NCBI GenBank assembly: GCA_910587785.1
Contig: CAJUOA010000075.1
Coordinates: forward strand, 1-16,731
Direction: 5' to 3'
Source: an uncultured Oscillospiraceae bacterium
Lineage (GTDB): Bacteria > Bacillota > Clostridia > Oscillospirales > Oscillospiraceae
DNA length: 16,731 nucleotides
This document shows, piece by piece, positions 1-7,365 of the stretch (position 1 is its first letter; each line of letters starts with the position of its first letter). The position numbers and the translations under genes were made by a program. The notes beneath the pieces are model-generated. The model did no database searches. It was given only the letters and a program-made list of their open reading frames with translations, and was not told the origin of the DNA.

Positions 1-1273
1 AGGGGGTGCCCACCTCGTCCTGACGGCGGTAGCGCTTGCCGATGGAGCCGGCGTCGTCGAAGTCGATCATCCACTCCTTGGAGAGCTCCGCCTGGATCTC
101 CCGGGCCTTGCCGCCCAGCTTCTTGGAGAGGGGCAGGACCGCCGCCTTGAAGGGGGCCAGGGCCGGGTGGAGGCGCAGGACGGTGCGCACGTCGTTTTTC
201 TCCGCGTCCACGACCTCCTCGTCGTAGGCGTCCACCAGGAAGGCGAGAACGACCCGGTCCGCGCCCAGGGAGGGCTCGATGACGTAGGGGACATAGCGCT
301 CATTGGCCTCCTGGTCAAAGTAGCTCTGATCCTTGCCGGAGGTGTTCTGGTGGGCGGTGAGGTCGAAGCTGGTGCGGCTGGCCACGCCCCACAGCTCCCC
401 CCAGCCGAAGGGGAAGACGAACTCAAAGTCCGTGGTGGCGTTGGAGTAGTGGCTGAGCTCTTCCGGGTCGTGGTCCCGGAGTCGCAGGTTCTCCTCCCGC
501 ATGTTCAGGCCCAGCAGCCACTCCTTGCAGAAGTTCTTCCAGTAGGCGAACCACTCCAGCTCCGTGCCGGGCTTGCAGAAGAACTCCAGCTCCATCTGCT
601 CGAACTCCCGGGTGCGGAAGGTGAAGTTGCCGGGGGTGATCTCGTTGCGGAAGCTCTTGCCCACCTGGCAGATGCCGAAGGGGAGCTTGCGCCGGGTGGT
701 GCGCTGGACGTTCTGGAAATTGACGAAGATGCCCTGGGCGGTCTCGGGCCGGAGGTAGACAGTGTTCTTGGCGTCCTCAGTGACGCCCTGGAAGGTCTTG
801 AACATCAGGTTGAACTTGCGGATGCCGGTGAAGTTGTGCTTGCCGCAGGTGGGGCAGGGGATGTTGTGCTCTGTCACAAAGGCTTCCATCTCCTCCTGGG
901 AGTATGCGTCCACGGGCTTTTCCAGCTGGAAGCCGTTTTCCGCGCACCAGTCCTCGATGAGCTTGTCGGCCCGGAAGCGCTCCTTGCACTCCTTGCAGTC
1001 CATGAGGGGGTCGGAGAACCCGCCCACGTGGCCGGAGGCCACCCACACCTGGGGGTTCATGAGGATGGCGGCGTCCAGGCCCACGTTGTAGGGGTTCTCC
1101 TGGACGAACTTCTTCCACCAGGCTTTCTTTACGTTGTTTTTCAGCTCCACGCCCAGGGGGCCGTAGTCCCAGGTGTTGGCGAGGCCGCCGTAGATCTCGC
1201 TCCCGGCGAAGATGAAGCCCCGGCCCTTGCACAGGGCCACGATCTTCTCCATGGTCTTCTCTCGGTTGTTCAT
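1..1273 (-). CDS. glyS: Glycyl-tRNA synthetase, class II (3' part outside window)
   Basis: Charges tRNA-Gly with glycine in the cytoplasm. About 424 N-terminal residues are visible; the C-terminal anticodon-binding domain lies beyond position 1. The protein begins MNNREKTMEKIVALCKGRGF and continues with FIFAGSEIYGG and the NTWDYGPLGVELK stretch typical of the eukaryote/Firmicute-type dimeric enzyme. It also shows two Cys pairs (CKEC and CPTCGKH), the class II motif 2 region FRNEITPGNFTFRTREFEQ, and EPSLGADRVVLAFL near the window edge. I chose the ATG at 1271-1273: a GGAG box about 10 nt upstream fits it, and the alternative ATG at 1278-1280 is out of frame. It is transcribed through the T-box leader immediately upstream, which independently supports the glycine assignment. 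Nothing in the visible part looks broken. Confidence 0.97.
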   Translation of the reverse strand, partial: MNNREKTMEKIVALCKGRGFIFAGSEIYGGLANTWDYGPLGVELKNNVKKAWWKKFVQENPYNVGLDAAILMNPQVWVASGHVGGFSDPLMDCKECKERFRADKLIEDWCAENGFQLEKPVDAYSQEEMEAFVTEHNIPCPTCGKHNFTGIRKFNLMFKTFQGVTEDAKNTVYLRPETAQGIFVNFQNVQRTTRRKLPFGICQVGKSFRNEITPGNFTFRTREFEQMELEFFCKPGTELEWFAYWKNFCKEWLLGLNMREENLRLRDHDPEELSHYSNATTDFEFVFPFGWGELWGVASRTSFDLTAHQNTSGKDQSYFDQEANERYVPYVIEPSLGADRVVLAFLVDAYDEEVVDAEKNDVRTVLRLHPALAPFKAAVLPLSKKLGGKAREIQAELSKEWMIDFDDAGSIGKRYRRQDEVGTP

Positions 1274-1315
1274 ACTGCATCGCTCCTATCTGAAAATATA
1301 GTTTGGCCGGAAAGG

Positions 1316-1554
1316 GGAAAAATAAAACGCCCCGAGCCGCATTGGCTCAGGACGGATAAACGATCCGCGGTTCCACCTGAATTCGGGAGAGCTCCCGCAC
1401 TTTGGTCCGTAACGGGGACATCCGGCGGGGCATTTCCGCTCCGCGGCTCCGAGGCGCCCTTCCCTGCGGCCTTCCGGGGACTTGCACCAACCGTCCCCTC
1501 TCTCCGCTGCGGCCCGCGGGTACTCCTCCTCTTCACTGCCTTTCTTCCTTCGGT
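1316..1554 (-). promoter_or_regulatory. Glycine T-box riboswitch (glyS leader)
   Basis: The transcribed leader of glyS carries the hallmarks of a T-box, an RNA that binds uncharged cognate tRNA. On the minus strand an AGTA element (specifier-loop left side) is followed by an AGAGAG bulge and a GGTTGGTGCAAGTCC apical loop. Next comes GAAGGGCGCC, where GGC (1456-1458) is the most likely specifier triplet because a purine follows it. The conserved T-box sequence AGGTGGAACCGCGG lies at 1365-1378, and a terminator follows. GGC encodes glycine, matching the downstream gene. The 5' limit is set from the promoter. The exact stem I pairing is my inference. Confidence 0.93.
1318..1351 (-). terminator. 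T-box attenuator terminator
   Basis: On the minus strand CCTGAGCC pairs with GGCTCGGG (8 bp, one T-G pair) across the loop AATGC. A T-rich run TTTTATTTTT follows. It lies just after the T-box sequence and before the glyS ribosome binding site, the expected place for the hairpin that forms when tRNA-Gly is charged. Confidence 0.92.
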
Positions 1555-1560
1555 TGGTTC

Positions 1561-1589
1561 ACTTTAGCATGTTTCTCCCCCCTTGTCAA
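1561..1589 (-). promoter_or_regulatory. Sigma-A-type promoter of the glyS leader
   Basis: Minus strand: TTGACA (1584-1589), a 17-bp spacer and TAAAGT (1561-1566). Transcription should start near 1554, giving a leader of about 280 nt before the glyS ATG. Confidence 0.85.
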
Positions 1590-1723
1590 GGGTGAAATGG
1601 GGGGTATTGGGGAAATCAATGTTGTTTCGCAATGGCTGGGGGGTCATGCGCGGACATTTTTATCAAACACCCCGCATAGTTCCCCCTGTCCCCGGGCACC
1701 CTAGGTCAAAAGGAGGGATGTTC

Positions 1724-2158
1724 ATGGAAATTTCCAAAGCGGAGTACCAAAGATTCGTACAGGACCGGGCGAAGAAGTCGCCCCTGGTGAAGGACTGCGC
1801 CATGGCCTTCGGCATTGGCGGGGTCATCTGCGTGATCGGACAGCTCATCATGGACGGCTTTACCGCCCTGGGCCTGGACAAGGTGGACGCGGGGACGGCC
1901 ACGTCGGTGTCGCTGGTGCTCCTCTCGGCGCTTCTCACGGGGCTGAACCTCTACAACAAGCTGGGCCGCTACGGCGGGGCGGGGACCCTGGTGCCCATCA
2001 CCGGCTTTGCCAACGCGGTGGTCTCCCCGGCCATCGACTTCAAGAGCGAGGGCTTTGTCACCGGCATGGCGGCGAAGATGTTCACCGTGGCCGGGCCCGT
2101 GATTGTCTTCGGCGTCACGGCAAGCGTCATCTACGGCGTGGTGCTCATGCTCTTCTGA
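1724..2158 (+). CDS. spoVAC: Stage V sporulation protein AC (SpoVAC)
   Basis: A 144-residue integral membrane protein. SpoVAC is part of the SpoVA channel that moves Ca-dipicolinate across the inner forespore membrane during sporulation and germination. Matching features are the basic N-terminus ending in KKSPLVKDC, then AFGIGGVICVIGQ, ALLTGLNLYNKLGRYGGAG, VPITGFANAVVSPAIDFKSEG and a final hydrophobic segment. The length fits SpoVAC (about 150) rather than SpoVAE (about 116). I chose ATG 1724 because AGGAGG (1711-1716) lies 7 nt upstream; ATG 1718 is only 1 nt from that box and the start at 1583 ignores it. spoVAC usually sits with spoVAD and spoVAEB, but here a terminator follows directly and a MATE pump comes next, so this copy is solitary. 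I saw no convincing forespore-sigma promoter. Confidence 0.93.
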   Translation: MEISKAEYQRFVQDRAKKSPLVKDCAMAFGIGGVICVIGQLIMDGFTALGLDKVDAGTATSVSLVLLSALLTGLNLYNKLGRYGGAGTLVPITGFANAVVSPAIDFKSEGFVTGMAAKMFTVAGPVIVFGVTASVIYGVVLMLF

Positions 2159-2174
2159 CGCCGGTCCCCGTATG

Positions 2175-2204
2175 GGTCCGCACCTTCCGGGTGCGGGCCT
2201 TTTT
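2175..2204 (+). terminator. Intrinsic terminator after spoVAC
   Basis: GGTCCGCACC (2175-2184) pairs with GGTGCGGGCC (2190-2199) across a 5-nt loop, followed by a run of five T. It closes the spoVAC unit. Confidence 0.9.
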
Positions 2205-2236
2205 GCGTTTTTCGTGGAAAAAAGAGCCCCTTTCTC

Positions 2237-2265
2237 TTGCATCCTATTTTATTTGATGCTATGAT
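2237..2265 (+). promoter_or_regulatory. Sigma-A-type promoter of the MATE-SDR operon
   Basis: TTGCAT (2237-2242), a 17-bp spacer and TATGAT (2260-2265). It stands in a short AT-rich stretch about 40 bp before the MATE start codon. Confidence 0.87.
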
Positions 2266-2307
2266 AGTACCGTTTACTGTTTAGAGAAAGGTAGGAGAAC
2301 GAAAAAC

Positions 2308-3705
2308 ATGTCAAAATTTTCCAAACTGTTTGAAGCCCAGGACATGACCATGGGCGAACCCTGGCAGAAGATCGTGTCCTTTGCCGTGCCCCTGCTCATC
2401 GGCAATATTGCCCAGCAGCTCTACAACACCGCCGACTCCGTCATCGTCGGCAAGTACGTGGGGGACAACGCCCTGGCCGCCGTGGGCGGGTGCGGGCCCA
2501 CGCTGAACCTGCTGATCGTCCTCTTCGTGGGCATCGCCACCGGGGCGAGCATCATGGTGGCCCAGTACTTCGGCGCGAAGAAGAAGGAGGAGCTCAGCTA
2601 CGCCGTGGGCACCTGCATGGTGCTCACCCTCATCGCCTCCCTCTTCATGATGGTCCTTGGGACAGCGGTGTCCGCCCCCATGCTCCGAATGCTGGGCACC
2701 CCGGAGGAGACCTACGACATGTGCGTCAGCTATATGCAGATCATCTTCCTGGGCATCGCGGGCGGCGGGTTCTACAACATCCTCTCCGGCGTCCTCCGGG
2801 GTCTGGGCGACTCCATGAGCGCCCTGAAGTACCTGGTCATCGCCGCCCTCCTGAACATCGTCCTGGACCTGGTCTTTGTGGCACAGTTCAACATGGGCGT
2901 GGCGGGCGTAGCCATCGCCACGGACCTGGCGCAGTTCATCTCCGCAGGGCTCTGCGCCTGGAAGCTCTTCGCCATGCGGGACGTGATGCACCTCCAGCGC
3001 AAGCACTTCGGCTTCCACAGGGACTACGCCATGCAGCTGGTCCGGCTGGGCCTGCCCTCGGGGCTGTCCCAGGCGGTGATGAGCTGCTCGGCCCTGGTGG
3101 TCCAGTCCCTGACCAACTCCTTCGGCGCGGTCTTCGTCGCCTGCAACACCATCGTCATGCGGGTGGACGGCTTTGTCATGATGCCCAACTTCTCCTTCGG
3201 CAACGCCATGACCACCTTCACCGGGCAGAACATCGGCGCGGGCCGCATGGACCGGGTGGTGGAGGGCGCGAAGTCCGGCCTGAAGCTGGCTGTAGGCACG
3301 GCGGTGGTGCTGGTGGTCTGCATCCTCCTGGCCGGGCCGGTGCTCATGGGGCTCTTTACCGACACCCAGTCCCTCATCGACATGTCCAACCGCATGATGC
3401 GCATCATCGCCCTGGGCTACATCGCCTTTGCCGTCACCCAGTGCATGGGCGGCGTCATGCGCGGCGCGGGCGACACCACCACCCCCATGTGGCTGAGCTT
3501 CTTCACCACCATCGTGGTCCGCGTGCCTCTGGCCTACCTCTTTGCCTACATCACCCGCAGCGCCGAACACCCCAACGGGATGCCGGAGAGCATTTTTGCC
3601 TCCCTTCTGGTCTCCTGGCTGGTGGGCGCGCTGGTCCACACCATCGCCTATAAGAAGGGGAGCTGGCGCAATAAGGTCCTCCAGGGCGGAGGGAGCGCGG
3701 CATGA
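2308..3705 (+). CDS. MATE family efflux transporter
   Basis: A 465-residue cytoplasmic-membrane pump of the multidrug and toxic compound extrusion family. These antiporters export organic cations, drugs or metabolites using a Na+ or H+ gradient. The family signature is clear: VPLLIGNIAQQLYNTADSVIVGKYVG near residues 28-53, AAVGGCGP just after, and a second repeat with LGLPSGLSQAVMSCS and GAVFVACNTIVMRVDGF. A GAGDTTTPMW motif occurs near residue 390. The length is normal for 12 TM segments in two six-helix halves. ATG 2308 is preceded by AGGAG 10 nt upstream and by a good promoter. The last four bases overlap the SDR start (ATGA), so the two genes are almost certainly co-transcribed and translationally coupled. 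The substrate cannot be told from sequence. Confidence 0.95.
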   Translation: MSKFSKLFEAQDMTMGEPWQKIVSFAVPLLIGNIAQQLYNTADSVIVGKYVGDNALAAVGGCGPTLNLLIVLFVGIATGASIMVAQYFGAKKKEELSYAVGTCMVLTLIASLFMMVLGTAVSAPMLRMLGTPEETYDMCVSYMQIIFLGIAGGGFYNILSGVLRGLGDSMSALKYLVIAALLNIVLDLVFVAQFNMGVAGVAIATDLAQFISAGLCAWKLFAMRDVMHLQRKHFGFHRDYAMQLVRLGLPSGLSQAVMSCSALVVQSLTNSFGAVFVACNTIVMRVDGFVMMPNFSFGNAMTTFTGQNIGAGRMDRVVEGAKSGLKLAVGTAVVLVVCILLAGPVLMGLFTDTQSLIDMSNRMMRIIALGYIAFAVTQCMGGVMRGAGDTTTPMWLSFFTTIVVRVPLAYLFAYITRSAEHPNGMPESIFASLLVSWLVGALVHTIAYKKGSWRNKVLQGGGSAA

Positions 3706-4442
3706 GCAGTGGGAAGACCGCTTTCGTCACCGGCGGGAGCCGGGGTATCGGCAGGGCCGTCGTCCGCCGCCTCGCGGCGGAGGGCTATGCCGTGGGCATC
3801 GACTATCTGCAAGCCAAGGACCAGGCCGGGGCGCTGGAGACGGAGCTCCGCGCCCAGGGGGCCCGGGCTTTAGCGGTCCAGGCCGACGTCTCCGACCGGG
3901 ACGCCGTCACCGCCGCCATCCGAACCGTAGAGGAAGCGTTCGGCCCGATAGACCTCCTGGTGAACAACGCCGGCATCGCCGAACAGCACCAGTTCCAGGA
4001 CATCACGGACGAGTTTTGGCGTCGGCTCTTTGCCGTCAACGTCGACGGGGCCTTCCACACCATCCAGGCCGTCCTGCCCCACATGATTCACGTCAAGGCC
4101 GGGTCCATCGTCAACATCTCCTCCATCTGGGGACAGCGGGGCGCGTCCTGCGAGGCGGCCTACTCCACTACCAAGGCCGCCCTCATCGGCCTCACCCGCT
4201 CCCTGGCCATGGAGCTCGCCCCCTCCGGCATCCGGGTCAACTGCGTGGCCCCCGGCGTCATCCGTACGGACATGGTGGCCGTCCTGGGGGAGGAGACCCT
4301 CGCGGACCTCGCCCGGGAGACCCCCGTCGGACGCCTCGGCTCCCCCGAGGACGTGGCCTGCGCCGTCTCATTCCTCGCAGGCGATGCCGCCTCCTTCATT
4401 ACCGGCCAGGTCCTCACCGCTGACGGCGGGTTCATCCTGTAG
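3702..4442 (+). CDS. SDR-family oxidoreductase (FabG-like; possible EF-P 5-aminopentanone reductase)
   Basis: A 246-residue cytosolic NAD(P)H-dependent reductase of the classical short-chain family. Seen: the Rossmann motif TGGSRGIG (10-17), ADVSD (61-65), NNAGIA (88-93), Asn113, and the catalytic Ser141-Tyr154-Lys158 set in the ISSIWGQ and YSTTK contexts. Also present are VNCVAPGVIRTDM and the C-terminal SFITGQVLTADGGF. The NISSxWGQxGASCE string resembles the Firmicute YmfI group, which reduces 5-aminopentanone on elongation factor P; this is recalled family knowledge, not a search result. A plain 3-oxoacyl-ACP reductase remains possible. The gene starts inside the MATE stop codon, so it is the second gene of that operon. 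No EF-P or fatty-acid gene lies nearby to settle the role. Confidence 0.9.
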   Translation: MSSGKTAFVTGGSRGIGRAVVRRLAAEGYAVGIDYLQAKDQAGALETELRAQGARALAVQADVSDRDAVTAAIRTVEEAFGPIDLLVNNAGIAEQHQFQDITDEFWRRLFAVNVDGAFHTIQAVLPHMIHVKAGSIVNISSIWGQRGASCEAAYSTTKAALIGLTRSLAMELAPSGIRVNCVAPGVIRTDMVAVLGEETLADLARETPVGRLGSPEDVACAVSFLAGDAASFITGQVLTADGGFIL

Positions 4443-4448
4443 CCCTTT

Positions 4449-4525
4449 CTTCCTTTCTTCTTTGTGTACAAAGAAGAAAGGAAGCGAAAGAAGAAAAACT
4501 TTTTGCGGCAAAACTGCGTTTTGCC
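4449..4525 (+). repeat. Double hairpin after the SDR gene (third, partial member of the structured-element family)
   Basis: A perfect 16-bp stem (4449-4464 with 4469-4484) closes on the loop TGTA. A purine-rich linker follows, then a second hairpin GGCAAAAC-TGC-GTTTTGCC (4507-4525). The order (long hairpin, A-rich linker, hairpin with a TRC triloop) matches the elements at 11537-11628 and 11960-12085. The other two have an outer stem and a loop-linker pairing, which I could not find convincingly here. It begins 7 nt after the SDR stop and may act as its 3' end, but no T-run directly follows the long stem. Confidence 0.6.
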
Positions 4526-4537
4526 TTTGGAGGGTTT

Positions 4538-5734
4538 ATGAGAAGATTTCTTTTGCCCCTGCTCCTGCTGTCCCTCCTCCTGGCCGCCTGCGCCACCAGG
4601 CAGGACGTTCCCCCGGTGGAGGCCCTCCCGCCTGCGCCCCAGCCGGAGCCCATCCCCGCGCCTGAGCCGGAACCTGAGCCCCCTCCGCTCCCGGACCCCA
4701 GGGAGGCGGCCGTGGAGGCCCTGGCGGACTCCATGTCCCTGGAGGAGAAGGTGGGACAGCTCTTCTTCTCCGCCTGCCCCGCCCAGGGCGCGGCGGAGAA
4801 GCTCGCCCAGTTCCACTTGGGCGGCTATCTGCTCTTCCTCCCGGACTTCAAGGACCCGGACGGTAATTGGCTTACTGCGGAGGCGTTTATGGACAAGACC
4901 GCCTCCTTCCAGGACGCCGCCGCCATCCCCCTCTTCATCGGCGTGGATGAGGAGGGCGGCACCGTCGCCCGGGCCAGCCGGAATCCCAACCTCTTTGAGA
5001 AGAAATTTCGCTCTCCCAGGGAGGTCTATCTGGAGTTTGAAGGGGGGGACGGCATCCGCGCAGACGCGATTGAAAAGAGTACCGGACTGCTTTCCTATGG
5101 CATAAACGTCAACTTCGCCCCGGTGGCGGATGTTTCCACAGACCCCGCAGATTTCATTTATGCCCGGACCTATGGACTGGACGCGGAGCAGACTGCCTTT
5201 TTCGTGGGACAGACCGTAGAGGAAATGACCCGCCTCAAGACCGGCTCTGTCCTCAAGCACTTCCCCGGCTACGGCAGCAACGCCGACACCCACACCGGCA
5301 TCGCCGTGGACGAGCGGCCCTATGAGCAGTTCCAGGCGGAGGATTTTCTCCCCTTCCGGGCGGGCATCCAGGCCGGGGCGGGGTCCGTGCTGGTCAGCCA
5401 CAATATCGTCAGCTGCATGGACCCGGACCTGCCCGCCTCCCTCTCCCCGGAGGTCCACCGCATCCTCCGGGAGGAGCTGGGCTTCACCGGCGTAGTCCTC
5501 ACCGACGACCTTGCCATGGGCGCGGTCCGGGAGTACGCTCAGGAGGGGTCCGTGGCCGTCATGGCCCTCCGGGCGGGCAACGACATGGTTGTCACCCCGG
5601 ACTTTGAGAAGCAGATCCCCCTGGTCCTCGCCGCCCTGGAGGACGGTACCCTGGACGAGGAGACCATCGACGCCGCCCTCCGCCGGGTGCTGGGGTGGAA
5701 ATATGACCTGGGGCTGTTGGACGCCGCGCCGTAG
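4538..5734 (+). CDS. Lipoprotein beta-N-acetylhexosaminidase, glycoside hydrolase family 3 (NagZ-like)
   Basis: 398 residues. A lipoprotein signal (residues 1-18, ending LLAAC with Cys18) is followed by a Pro/Glu-rich tether (about 24-54). This places the catalytic domain outside the membrane, anchored by lipid. The domain has the family 3 NagZ signatures: GVDEEGGTVAR (135-145), NVNFAPVADVS (190-200), KHFPGYGSNADTH (240-252) with the Asp250/His252 pair used as acid/base in this subgroup, and VVLTDDLAMGA with likely nucleophile Asp323. The enzyme should release GlcNAc from peptidoglycan fragments or other beta-GlcNAc glycans. Length suits a single-domain enzyme without the C-terminal (alpha/beta) domain. 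The GGAGGG box is rather close to ATG 4538. It is separated from the SDR gene by about 95 bp of hairpin-rich DNA, so co-transcription is uncertain. Confidence 0.93.
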   Translation: MRRFLLPLLLLSLLLAACATRQDVPPVEALPPAPQPEPIPAPEPEPEPPPLPDPREAAVEALADSMSLEEKVGQLFFSACPAQGAAEKLAQFHLGGYLLFLPDFKDPDGNWLTAEAFMDKTASFQDAAAIPLFIGVDEEGGTVARASRNPNLFEKKFRSPREVYLEFEGGDGIRADAIEKSTGLLSYGINVNFAPVADVSTDPADFIYARTYGLDAEQTAFFVGQTVEEMTRLKTGSVLKHFPGYGSNADTHTGIAVDERPYEQFQAEDFLPFRAGIQAGAGSVLVSHNIVSCMDPDLPASLSPEVHRILREELGFTGVVLTDDLAMGAVREYAQEGSVAVMALRAGNDMVVTPDFEKQIPLVLAALEDGTLDEETIDAALRRVLGWKYDLGLLDAAP

Positions 5735-5756
5735 GGGCCGGGCTCTGTCCCGGCCC
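5735..5756 (+). terminator. Hairpin after the GH3 gene, probable terminator
   Basis: GGGCCGGG pairs with CCCGGCCC (8 bp, loop CTCTGT) directly after the TAG stop. Only a weak T-tract (CCCCTTTCG) follows. It lies between two convergent genes. Confidence 0.55.
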
Positions 5757-5769
5757 GGGGCCCCTTTCG

Positions 5770-6375
5770 TCACGGAGCCTTTTGAAAATGCTGATATGAC
5801 AATACCCCGATCGGAAGAAAATACGCACACCAGCCTAACAGGGCGGTGGTTCCTCCGTTTCCGGCCCCGCCGTCTGCCATACCTGCGAACATGCCTGTCA
5901 TCGGCAGGATCAAGCAGCTGATGAAGAAAACGCCGTGTACCATCATCAGGTATTTCAGCCACTTGTCCGCTCTGGAACTGGGGCTGATGGAGAGACCAAT
6001 GAAAAATGTGGAGAGGGCCATCATTCCGTAACCAAGCAGATCGTAATAGAACAGCAGGCCGCCGCGCTGAAAATCCAATATCCGGGCGGCCTGCTCATTC
6101 AGATTTCCCCAACGGACGGTGGTTGTCTGTGCGAAATATACCAGAAGGACCAACACCGCATAAATAACGCCGAACGCAGCGCCAATGTTGGCAGGAACCC
6201 GGCGGCTCTCGCGGCTTTCGTACTGAAACCCCATTGCCATCATGATGTATCCCAGAGGCAAAACCATACACACGGCGTAGGAGCCGAATGGAAAATCAAC
6301 GGTCATACAGACTGCAAAGAGAAAAACTGTGACGGTGACAATCGCCGCGCCGGTCCTGGGAATGGTCCTGTTCAT
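5770..6375 (-). CDS. Multi-pass membrane protein, family not recognised
   Basis: 201 residues from the ATG at 6373-6375, which has GGAGG 8 nt upstream; a TTG start at 6396 would run through that box and is unlikely. I do not recognise the family. The sequence is dominated by about six hydrophobic segments: IVTVTVFLFAVCMTV, YAVCMVLPLGYIMMAMGF, IGAAFGVIYAVLVLLVYF, LLFYYDLLGYGMMALSTFFIGL, YLMMVHGVFFISCLIL and LGWCAYFLPIGVL. Polar loops between them carry YESRESRR and TTTVRWGNLNEQAARILDFQ. There is no catalytic motif. Its base composition is visibly less GC-rich than the genes on either side and it stands alone with its own promoter, which fits a later acquisition. An integral membrane sensor or accessory protein is possible, but nothing supports a specific function. 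Confidence 0.82.
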   Translation of the reverse strand: MNRTIPRTGAAIVTVTVFLFAVCMTVDFPFGSYAVCMVLPLGYIMMAMGFQYESRESRRVPANIGAAFGVIYAVLVLLVYFAQTTTVRWGNLNEQAARILDFQRGGLLFYYDLLGYGMMALSTFFIGLSISPSSRADKWLKYLMMVHGVFFISCLILPMTGMFAGMADGGAGNGGTTALLGWCAYFLPIGVLSYQHFQKAP

Positions 6376-6410
6376 CGCTTTTCCTCCATCAATCAAAAAT
6401 TACCGCTTCG

Positions 6411-6439
6411 ATTATAGCACAGCCAATATCCCGGTTCAA
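6411..6439 (-). promoter_or_regulatory. Sigma-A-type promoter of the membrane protein gene
   Basis: Minus strand: TTGAAC (6434-6439), a 17-bp spacer and TATAAT (6411-6416), 36 bp before the chosen ATG. The exact TATAAT and optimal spacing support the start choice and independent transcription. Confidence 0.85.
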
Positions 6440-6500
6440 GCTGTGCCCCGTGAAACCGCCAAAGGTTCAGCCCGGCGGCACGAAAGGAAAAAGTGATCCT

Positions 6501-7349
6501 ATGAGACGGAATTTGCGCAGTATCCTGCTCTTTCTCCTCGCGGCGGTCCTGCTGGCCGGGACGGCCTTCGCGGACACCGGGCCCAAGCCCCAGCTTGCAG
6601 TGAAGGTGGTCAGCGGCCCGGAGGAGCCCTATTACCTGGACCTCCTGGCGGAGGGGAAGGGCGGCAATGGCCTGAGCCAAGAGGAGCGGGACGCCCTGGA
6701 CCAGGACATGCTCTCCGCCCTCCTCTCGGCGGTGCCGGAGGGCTGGCACGCCTGCGTGACTGAGGGCACCGGCGTCCCCATCTGGGGGGAACTGACCAGT
6801 GAGGACGGCGTCCACACCTTCGGCTATGTGGGCGTGCCAGAGACCTACCGCATCCTGGTGGTCACCCAGTCCGGCGAGGTCTGGATGTCCGAGACCCTGG
6901 AGCGGAAGGTCCTGCAAGCCTCCGCCACCCTGGACTGGGCGGCGGGGACGGTCAAGGTCCCTCCGGTCTGGGTGGGATATGTATTGCAGTTTCTCGCCGC
7001 ATTGGTCCCCACACTGGTGATCGAGGGCGTCCTCCTGCTGGTTTTCGGCTTCCAGTGGAAGCGCAGCTGGAGGGCCTTTCTGCTGGTGAACCTGGTGACC
7101 CAGGGGGCTTTGGCGGTATTCATGAGCTTTCACATCATCCGGGACGGCCTTGGCTGGTGGTTCTTGATCCTCATCGTCCCGGCGGAGGTGGTCATCGCCC
7201 TGGTGGAGGCCGGGCTCTACCGCAAGCTCCTCCAGGGCCGTTCCAGGGCCCGCGCCTTCGCCTACGGCCTCACCGCCAACGCCGCCTCGGCCCTGCTGGG
7301 GTGGTACCTGGCGGAGCCGGTGTGGCGGTGGATCGTGACAATTTGTTGA
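6501..7349 (+). CDS. Signal-peptide membrane protein, unknown function
   Basis: 282 residues from ATG 6501; an in-frame ATG at 6450 would put 17 non-hydrophobic residues before an obvious signal peptide. The N-terminus has Arg residues, a hydrophobic core (ILLFLLAAVLLAG) and a probable cleavage after AFA (about 24). An extracellular part of about 130 residues follows, starting DTGPKPQLAVKV with PYYLDLLAEG, an opening I associate with uncharacterised clostridial surface proteins. Four hydrophobic segments come next (about 155-180, 190-210, 217-240 and 255-275). I do not recognise a function. AAAGGA lies about 12 nt before the start. The stop is 16 bp from the AlaX gene, so the two are probably co-transcribed. 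No clear promoter was seen in the divergent gap 6440-6500. Confidence 0.82.
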   Translation: MRRNLRSILLFLLAAVLLAGTAFADTGPKPQLAVKVVSGPEEPYYLDLLAEGKGGNGLSQEERDALDQDMLSALLSAVPEGWHACVTEGTGVPIWGELTSEDGVHTFGYVGVPETYRILVVTQSGEVWMSETLERKVLQASATLDWAAGTVKVPPVWVGYVLQFLAALVPTLVIEGVLLLVFGFQWKRSWRAFLLVNLVTQGALAVFMSFHIIRDGLGWWFLILIVPAEVVIALVEAGLYRKLLQGRSRARAFAYGLTANAASALLGWYLAEPVWRWIVTIC

Positions 7350-7365
7350 TAAAGGACGTTCGATC

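Noticed and set aside
167..1567. 466-residue plus-strand open frame
   Set aside because: It is the shadow of glyS and its T-box leader; no ribosome binding site, and glycyl-tRNA synthetase is unmistakable on the other strand.
1650..1681. Forespore-sigma promoter before spoVAC (CATAGTT)
   Set aside because: Only a loose -10; the upstream GACAT is a poor -35 match.
2311..3639. 442-residue minus-strand open frame
   Set aside because: Shadow of the MATE gene, His/Asp/Gly-rich, no start signals.
4160..5962. 600-residue minus-strand open frame
   Set aside because: Covers the SDR end, the hairpin spacer and the GH3 gene antisense; no recognisable protein.
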